The notes under the pieces are model-generated. The model did not search any database. It saw nothing but the letters and a program-made list of their open reading frames with translations, and was not told where the DNA came from. Of a stretch of 8,085 bases of DNA, positions 6,816-8,085 are shown piece by piece (positions within the stretch are counted from its first letter, which is position 1; the number at the start of each line of letters is the position of its first letter). The DNA comes from an uncultured Bacillota bacterium (GTDB lineage: Bacteria; Bacillota; Clostridia; Peptostreptococcales; Anaerovoracaceae), in NCBI GenBank assembly GCA_949287115.1, contig CASEFF010000087.1, positions 1 through 8,085 of the forward strand. The letters run 5' to 3'. The position numbers were made by a program, and so were the translations under genes.

Positions 6816-6848
6816 CAAATTCACTCCACTACACTTTATTTTTGCTCC

Positions 6849-6891
6849 AAAAATAAAAAATCGGCGAAAGAAGTTCGCATCTTCTTCCGCC
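6849..6891 (-). terminator. intrinsic terminator of the acetyltransferase gene
   Basis: On the minus strand GGCGGAAGAAG (6891-6881) pairs with CTTCTTTCGCC (6873-6863) over 11 bp with one G-U, around a 7-nt loop, and is followed after GA by T6-A-T5 (6860-6849). The T-run exists only on this strand, so it ends transcription coming from the acetyltransferase gene, whose stop is 62 nt upstream, and not from the left. Confidence 0.9.
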
Positions 6892-6893
6892 TT

Positions 6894-6939
6894 CGCTACT
6901 ATATATGGTATGTAATATTTATGGCGCTACTTTATATGG
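6894..6939. repeat. pair of 15-bp near-identical direct repeats
   Basis: CGCTACTATATATGG at 6894-6908 and CGCTACTTTATATGG at 6925-6939 differ at one position and are offset by 31 bp. They fill most of the stretch between the acetyltransferase stop and the terminator stem, so they are in its 3' untranslated region. They are not extended on either side. Origin and role are unknown; a small duplication or a protein binding pair are possible. Confidence 0.5.
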
Positions 6940-6953
6940 GTTTGTCATGCCCC

Positions 6954-7517
6954 CTATATGCTTTTTATCACCCTGGCCGGCACTCCACCGACGACCGTAT
7001 TTGCCGGCACATCTTTATTTACGACGGCTCCCGCAGCTATGATCGCTCCATCACCTACCGTAACTCCCGGCAATATGGTCGCATTGGCTCCTATCCACAC
7101 TCTGCTCCCTATATGGATCGGCTCCAGATGGTGCAGGTGCCGCTTTTCCGGATCCATATCGTGATTTATGGTCGCCATGACTACATTTGACCCTATCAGC
7201 ACATCATCTCCGATATATACGCCGCCCTGGTCCTGAAAATGGCAGCAGAAATTTATGAACACGTTCCTGCCCACATGTATATTCTTGCCGCACTCCGTAT
7301 AAAACGGCGGGAACATCCTGAAGGATTCATCCACCTGCCTTCCGGTAAGCTCCGAAAATATGCGGCGTATCTCTTCGGGGCTGTGATACGAATTGTTCAG
7401 CACATCGGTTATGCGCATGGCCTCATCGGCCAGAATATTGAGCAGTTCTCCGGCTTCCGTTCCTCCCGCCACCGTCCTGTCCTTTTTCAGATGTTTTAGC
7501 AATTTTTCTATACTCAT
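6954..7517 (-). CDS. sugar O-acetyltransferase of the maltose/galactoside acetyltransferase (LbH-MAT-GAT) family
   Basis: This family transfers acetyl from acetyl-CoA to a hydroxyl of a sugar and acts as a cytoplasmic trimer. The protein has 187 residues. The N-terminal 60 or so are helical and only loosely like the Mac domain of LacA/Maa. From about 75 to 185 it shows left-handed beta-helix hexapeptide repeats ([43 protein letters not shown]). [11 protein letters not shown] at 116-126 carries His119, corresponding to the catalytic His of LacA, and GGVPARVI at 177-184 is the usual end. The substrate cannot be told from sequence. The ATG at 7517 has AGAGGTGG seven nt upstream. The gene has its own promoter (7565-7593) and terminator (6849-6891), so it looks monocistronic and functionally separate from the dcw operon. 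A serine/xenobiotic acetyltransferase is a less likely alternative. Confidence 0.9.
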   Translation of the reverse strand: MSIEKLLKHLKKDRTVAGGTEAGELLNILADEAMRITDVLNNSYHSPEEIRRIFSELTGRQVDESFRMFPPFYTECGKNIHVGRNVFINFCCHFQDQGGVYIGDDVLIGSNVVMATINHDMDPEKRHLHHLEPIHIGSRVWIGANATILPGVTVGDGAIIAAGAVVNKDVPANTVVGGVPARVIKSI

Positions 7518-7560
7518 GACAAGCCACCTCTTGTGATCAACATCGTTTGTTTTCCTACAC

Positions 7561-7582
7561 TGTGATTATATGCCCTGTCACA
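7561..7582. promoter_or_regulatory. inverted repeat overlapping the acetyltransferase -10 box (possible operator)
   Basis: TGTGA at 7561-7565 and TCACA at 7578-7582 form a 5-bp inverted repeat with a 12-bp centre; the left arm abuts the -10 box. A third TGTGA lies at 7532-7536 inside TTGTGATCAA, in the leader. The spacing is not that of a CRP site (6 bp). It may be the site of an unknown regulator or chance. Confidence 0.25.
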
Positions 7583-7593
7583 AGATATGTCTA
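7565..7593 (-). promoter_or_regulatory. promoter of the acetyltransferase gene
   Basis: TAGACA (7593-7588) and TATAAT (7570-7565) are separated by exactly 17 bp, matching the sigma-A consensus at five and six of six positions. Transcription should begin near 7558, giving a leader of about 40 nt. An AT-rich imperfect palindrome (TATATA-N7-TATATA, about 7599-7617) lies directly upstream of the -35 box, where an UP element or activator could act. I see no terminator with a T-run between the sfsA stop and this promoter, so some read-through from sfsA is possible. Confidence 0.75.
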
Positions 7594-7630
7594 ATTCCTA
7601 TATATCATCGCTATATATGCGTTTGGGGAA

Positions 7631-8085
7631 TCATAGCACGACCTCGACCTGTTCACCAAGCTCCATGCTGTCCTCCCTCACCGCACAGTCCCACGCCATT
7701 ATCTCAACTCCGGCCTTTGCCGCCTCCCGGAGCGCGCGTCCGAAAGCGCTGTGAGTCCTGTCGTTTGGCGTAAATGCTTTGACCCCCTTCATCTGTATGA
7801 CAAAGACGATGCACGCCGAATAGCCTTCTTCGACAGCCCGCATCAGCTCCCTTATGTGCTTTACGCCTCTTTCCGTGGGAGCGTCGGGAAACATGGCCAC
7901 CCCGTCTTCTTCGAGAGTGACTCCCTTCACCTCCACGAGAGCTTCTTTTCCTTCCGCATCCTTTACATAAAAATCTAGACGCGATCCGCCGTATACGTAC
8001 TCGCCCTTCACCGTCACGACCCTCCCCATGTGTCCTATCCTGAGCCTGCCCGATCTTAGAGCCTCGCCGACCGCCTTGTTGGGCG
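7631..8085 (-). CDS. sfsA: SfsA family protein (sugar fermentation stimulation protein homologue), C-terminal part; 5' end beyond the window
   Basis: The frame stays open to the right edge, giving 150 residues before the TGA at 7633-7631; SfsA proteins are about 230, so roughly the first third is missing. The visible part opens with PNKAVGEALRSGRL, matching the conserved PN-x-x-V-x-EAL stretch. It continues with GSRLDF, LVEVKGVTL, FPDAPTERGVKHIREL, FTPNDRTHSAFG and GVEIMAWDC, all SfsA landmarks. The pattern LDF ... EVK fits the PD-(D/E)XK nuclease-like core proposed for the family; a DNA-related role is known only loosely and the name comes from an E. coli maltose phenotype. An internal ATG at 8029 is not the start, because conserved sequence continues upstream of it. 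It is followed after 37 nt by the promoter of the acetyltransferase gene; the two do not look like one unit. Confidence 0.93.
   Translation of the reverse strand, partial: PNKAVGEALRSGRLRIGHMGRVVTVKGEYVYGGSRLDFYVKDAEGKEALVEVKGVTLEEDGVAMFPDAPTERGVKHIRELMRAVEEGYSACIVFVIQMKGVKAFTPNDRTHSAFGRALREAAKAGVEIMAWDCAVREDSMELGEQVEVVL

Noticed and set aside
7561..7582. CRP-type site at the acetyltransferase promoter
   Set aside because: The TGTGA and TCACA arms are 12 bp apart rather than 6.
1..8085. CRISPR arrays, tRNA or rRNA genes, insertion sequences, prophage or defence genes
   Set aside because: I saw no repeat-spacer pattern, cloverleaf, transposase motif or terminal inverted repeats; the window is almost fully taken up by conserved housekeeping genes.

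Overview
The window carries one gene order on one strand. Every gene I can support reads on the minus strand, so transcription runs from high to low coordinates. The content points to a Gram-positive Bacillota, most likely a Clostridia. Evidence for this is a dcw (division and cell wall) cluster that opens mraZ-rsmH-ftsL, a SpoVD-type penicillin-binding protein with one PASTA domain, AGGAG-type ribosome binding sites, and heavy use of ATA for Ile and AGG/AGA for Arg at middling GC. The direct step from the PASTA-type PBP to murF, with no murE between, resembles the layout I recall from Clostridioides difficile and relatives. That makes a Peptostreptococcales-like lineage my best but tentative guess.

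In transcription order: (1) 8085-7631, the C-terminal part of sfsA, cut by the window edge. (2) 7593-6954, a hexapeptide-repeat sugar O-acetyltransferase with its own good sigma-A-type promoter (TAGACA-N17-TATAAT), followed by two near-identical 15-bp direct repeats and a strong intrinsic terminator (6849-6891). (3) 6848-6758, a compact control region for the dcw operon: a promoter TTGATA-N17-TAAAAT overlaid by three TGG-containing decamers spaced exactly 10 bp apart, the expected layout of MraZ boxes. (4) 6757 down to the left edge: mraZ, rsmH, ftsL, spoVD-like PBP, murF, mraY and the 5' third of murD. Spacing is tight (an 11-nt overlap, then gaps of 4, 90, 10, 8 and 27 nt), as in a co-transcribed, translationally coupled operon.

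The dcw genes work as one pathway. MurF finishes UDP-MurNAc-pentapeptide, MraY moves it to undecaprenyl phosphate to give lipid I, and the PBP cross-links the polymerised strands at the septum or in the spore cortex. FtsL is a membrane scaffold of the divisome, RsmH methylates 16S rRNA, and MraZ regulates the operon. MurD acts earlier in the same cytoplasmic ligase series.

I do not see a novel system: this is mainly a conserved core region. The points worth a second look are regulatory: the MraZ operator overlapping the promoter, a possible attenuator in the only long gap of the operon (ftsL-PBP), a small hairpin that puts the murD Shine-Dalgarno in its loop, and repeat or palindrome elements around the acetyltransferase gene. 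Several apparent starts should be shortened (mraZ to 6757, rsmH to 6324, murF to 2833).
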